64,000 nt of DNA from Parablautia muri (lineage in GTDB: Bacteria; Bacillota; Clostridia; Lachnospirales; Lachnospiraceae), in assembly GCF_009917485.1 (NCBI RefSeq), contig NZ_QZDT01000013.1, positions 47,799-111,798 of the forward strand, written 5' to 3'. The notes under the pieces were generated by a model. It saw nothing but the letters and a program-made list of their open reading frames with translations. It ran no database searches and had not been told where the DNA came from. Below are positions 62,243 through 64,000 of this stretch, piece after piece; the stretch's first letter is position 1; every line of letters begins with the position of its first letter. The position numbers and the translations under genes are program-made.

Positions 62243-62690
62243 TTATCTCTCCCTGAAATTCCACTCAATCTTTACCCTCTTGTCCTTATAAATATATACC
62301 TTTTTCACAAAAGTATCAACCAGTTCCTGTGTCAGCTTTTCCATATGGGAATAACGGATCACCTGCTTCATATCCGCTTCCAGCCTTTCACATTCCTCTT
62401 CCAGCTTTAAGATTTCTTCTTCCCCGTCATGTATTTGCCGCTTCAACAGACCGGCCTGCTGGTCCAGTCCGTCAGCTTCCCTGCGGTACTCTTCCGGTGT
62501 CATGCCGCCAGCTGCATACCGCTCATAAAGCGCCTCCTTTGAATCCATTGCCTGCTTTTTTTCCTGATGCAGGTTTTCAAGCTGTTTCCTTATCTCCATG
62601 ATCCTGGCCTTCTGGAACATGCGCAGGCTCTTCTCCTGCACTGCCGCTTCCCCGCGCATCATCAGCCCTTTGTTTATCATGCTGAATATT
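62243..62690 (-). pseudogene. C-terminal remnant of large serine recombinase
   Basis: The last 150 or so residues of a TnpX/TndX-like recombinase: a coiled-coil region rich in Glu/Arg (IRKQLENLHQEKKQAMDSKE, EEILKLEEECERLEADMKQV) and the typical end MEKLTQELVDTFVKKVYIYK, then KRVKIEWNFRER. The catalytic and DNA-binding domains are missing. The upstream join at about 62690 is the end of the IS21-family insertion. It may once have mobilised the defence island. Confidence 0.75.
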
Positions 62691-62839
62691 ATCCCCCTTG
62701 GGAGCCACCAGTTTCCCGCTTCAGAGCCACCCGGAAATTTCTTCCTTGAGAGCCACCTCAGACACAAGATATAGTAATACTGCCCCTGTCGCTTGAAAAT
62801 ACAACAGAGGCAATATTAGGTCTAATGATGTTCAGATGA

Positions 62840-63607
62840 TTATGCTTCTATCTTGTCAACAAGCCTTTTGAGCTTCTTTGAATCATACAGCTTTCTCAGG
62901 TTTGTTTCATTTGTAGGGATTTCATAGGCATTATGGATAATCCTGTCCATGATGGAATCCGCCTGCGTCCCTCCGCCGGGCCTGTTATGCCATTCATCCA
63001 CAGGATACTGTCCGACAAAGATTGTTGCGTTATTGCCACTGCGTTGTTCAAACAGCTCATAGAGGTTCTTGGCATCCTTTTCAGTAAGTTTATAATTCAG
63101 CCATTCATCACGGATGAGGATCTGATAGTTACCGATCCTTTTCCTGTATTTTGTAAGTCCCCTGAGGTTGTCGTTCTGGTTCTCAAAGTTACGCATCAGG
63201 TCAGGCATCCTGATATACAAAACCCTGTAAGTCTGTCTGCATGCTTCCACGCCAAGGGCACATGCAAGGTAAGTCTTTCCCTCACCGGTCGGTCCTGTGA
63301 TGACAAGATTTGTTGCATTGGCAGCAAATCCCATTGTGGCGGGATTTAGAATCGTGGACTTTTTTATCTGCCTTGCATCATAATCCAGTGACTCGATGCT
63401 TGCAGAAGGATATTTAAAACAGGCATTTTTGATAAGCCGGTTTATGAGCCTGTTCTCCCGTTCCTGTATCAGTGTTTCAAGGAGCAGTTCCAAACGCTTT
63501 TCGCAGCTTAGATCCACAAGCTTTATATCTTTTTCCTGCATTTCTATGATCCCTGCAGGGCCGCCAAGTTCCAATACCGATAAACTCTTTTTTATTTCAA
63601 TGTTCAT
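62840..63607 (-). CDS. istB: IS21 family helper ATPase IstB
   Basis: About 255 residues from ATG 63607, which overlaps the end of istA by 11 bp. Walker A NLVITGPTGEGKTYLACALG and Walker B ILIRDEWLNY (Arg-Asp-Glu instead of the usual DD/DE) are present, with the C-terminal arginine region NRPGGGTQADSIMDRIIHNA. It helps IstA choose target sites. GGAGAGG precedes the ATG. Confidence 0.9.
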   Translation of the reverse strand: MNIEIKKSLSVLELGGPAGIIEMQEKDIKLVDLSCEKRLELLLETLIQERENRLINRLIKNACFKYPSASIESLDYDARQIKKSTILNPATMGFAANATNLVITGPTGEGKTYLACALGVEACRQTYRVLYIRMPDLMRNFENQNDNLRGLTKYRKRIGNYQILIRDEWLNYKLTEKDAKNLYELFEQRSGNNATIFVGQYPVDEWHNRPGGGTQADSIMDRIIHNAYEIPTNETNLRKLYDSKKLKRLVDKIEA

Positions 63608-64000
63608 TTGCTGCCTCTCCTTTTCTGTAGTAATCCGCGCCTCTGACAATTCCGGATTTTTTATTGTTTTCCTTAAACTCTGTAAGTTCCTTCTCACTGT
63701 TTATGCTCTTTGCATTGGAATAGATGGTCTTATAATAAGGCATATGGTATTGCCTGAGCGCTTTATCACATGCTTTTTCAAGGAGCTGGGGTGAATAGAT
63801 ATCAGCTATGGAAAGTATGGCTCCTGCTGTCTGCATGGGCTGTTCTTCTACTTTTCCTCGTCAAACATCCTGCGGATTACTTCAAAGGTCTTGGTGCCTG
63901 TTTCCCTTGCCCTGTCGCGCAGGGCATCCACTGACAGATTTTTCCGAAGCGGGAATGGCAGATGAGCCGGCTCTGTCCGCATGCCGTCTGCCATATGTCT
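63597..64000 (-). pseudogene. istA: IS21 family transposase IstA, C-terminal part with frameshift
   Basis: From the edge the frame reads LPFPLRKNLSVDALRDRARE, TGTKTFEVIRRMFDEEK, then TAG near 63848. One base later the frame continues EEQPMQTAGAILSIADIYSP and QLLEKACDKALRQYHMPYYK to the stop at 63597. A single lost A in an A run would explain it. Programmed slippage is possible but not usual for IstA. The catalytic domain lies outside the window. Confidence 0.65.

Larger units (their letters stand above)
62690..64000 (-). mobile_element. IS21-family insertion sequence, partial (continues past window)
   Basis: It carries istB and the 3' part of istA. The end at 62690-62765 has three GAGCCACC repeats (minus strand GGTGGCTC) about 28-30 bp apart, the terminal multi-repeat structure of IS21-like elements. 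The other end lies outside the window. Confidence 0.8.

Overview
The window looks like chromosome from an anaerobic gut Firmicute of the Clostridia, most likely Lachnospiraceae. The evidence is AGGAGG-type ribosome sites throughout, protein similarity, a PerR/rubrerythrin stress locus, a 4Fe-4S aldo/keto reductase, and Tn1549-like conjugative debris. Positions 1-42500 read mostly as metabolic chromosome. Positions 42800-64000 are accessory DNA: integrative-element remnants, then a defence island, then an IS21-family insertion at the right edge.

Layout. (1) 1-7690: the 3' part of an oleate hydratase gene, a MATE exporter, and an alpha-galactoside locus (solute-binding lipoprotein, AraC regulator, GH36 alpha-galactosidase). 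The lipoprotein and the enzyme genes each carry one in-frame stop. (2) 7700-24603: a long minus-strand catabolic and transport cluster. It has a MATE protein, an amidohydrolase, a DppBCDF-type ABC transporter with its binding protein, two esterase or alpha/beta hydrolases, a beta-lactamase-fold hydrolase, a ceramidase-like protein, an SDR-like protein, a GNAT acetyltransferase and two small membrane proteins. A LysR regulator diverges at its right end. The same perfect inverted repeat (ATTTATGCA-N5-TGCATAAAT) lies in the lysR/MATE intergenic region and upstream of dppB, about 63 bp before each predicted start point, so I read this as one LysR regulon. (3) 24700-32170: aldo/keto reductase with divergent LysR, PadR, a beta-helix protein, an NhaC-type antiporter and a nucleoside phosphorylase. 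(4) 32400-33440: a MITE-like element, a decayed type III toxin-antitoxin locus (ToxN/AbiQ type) and a decayed small gene. (5) 33460-42500: a rubredoxin/glutamate-synthase-like/rubrerythrin fusion behind perR with a PerR box, a Sel1-repeat protein, a VOC protein, an ECF sigma/anti-sigma pair, and an SOS operon (small ORF, dinB, yedK) with two LexA boxes.

(6) 42800-51770: remnants of mobilizable or conjugative elements. These are HTH regulators, a RepA-like fragment, a TipA-like MerR regulator with a 19-bp-spacer promoter, a MOBP-type relaxase, a MobC-like protein with a candidate oriT, four redox or accessory genes between mobC and the relaxase, and broken pieces of a two-component system. (7) 53200-62240: an AT-rich defence island. 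It has a RADAR pair (RdrA ATPase and RdrB adenosine deaminase) and a Septu-like pair (PtuA ATPase and PtuB HNH nuclease), plus an Rpn/PD-(D/E)XK protein. Two diverged direct-repeat copies of about 130 bp bracket it, and the right copy abuts the remnant of a large serine recombinase. (8) 62690-64000: an IS21-family element (istB, and istA with a frameshift) that interrupts that recombinase gene.

The most notable items are the RADAR+Septu island with its bracketing repeats, the LysR operator shared by two operons, the dead type III toxin-antitoxin locus, the triple redox fusion that keeps an internal ribosome site, and a family of short MITE-like elements with GTTACTTTTCACGG-type ends.
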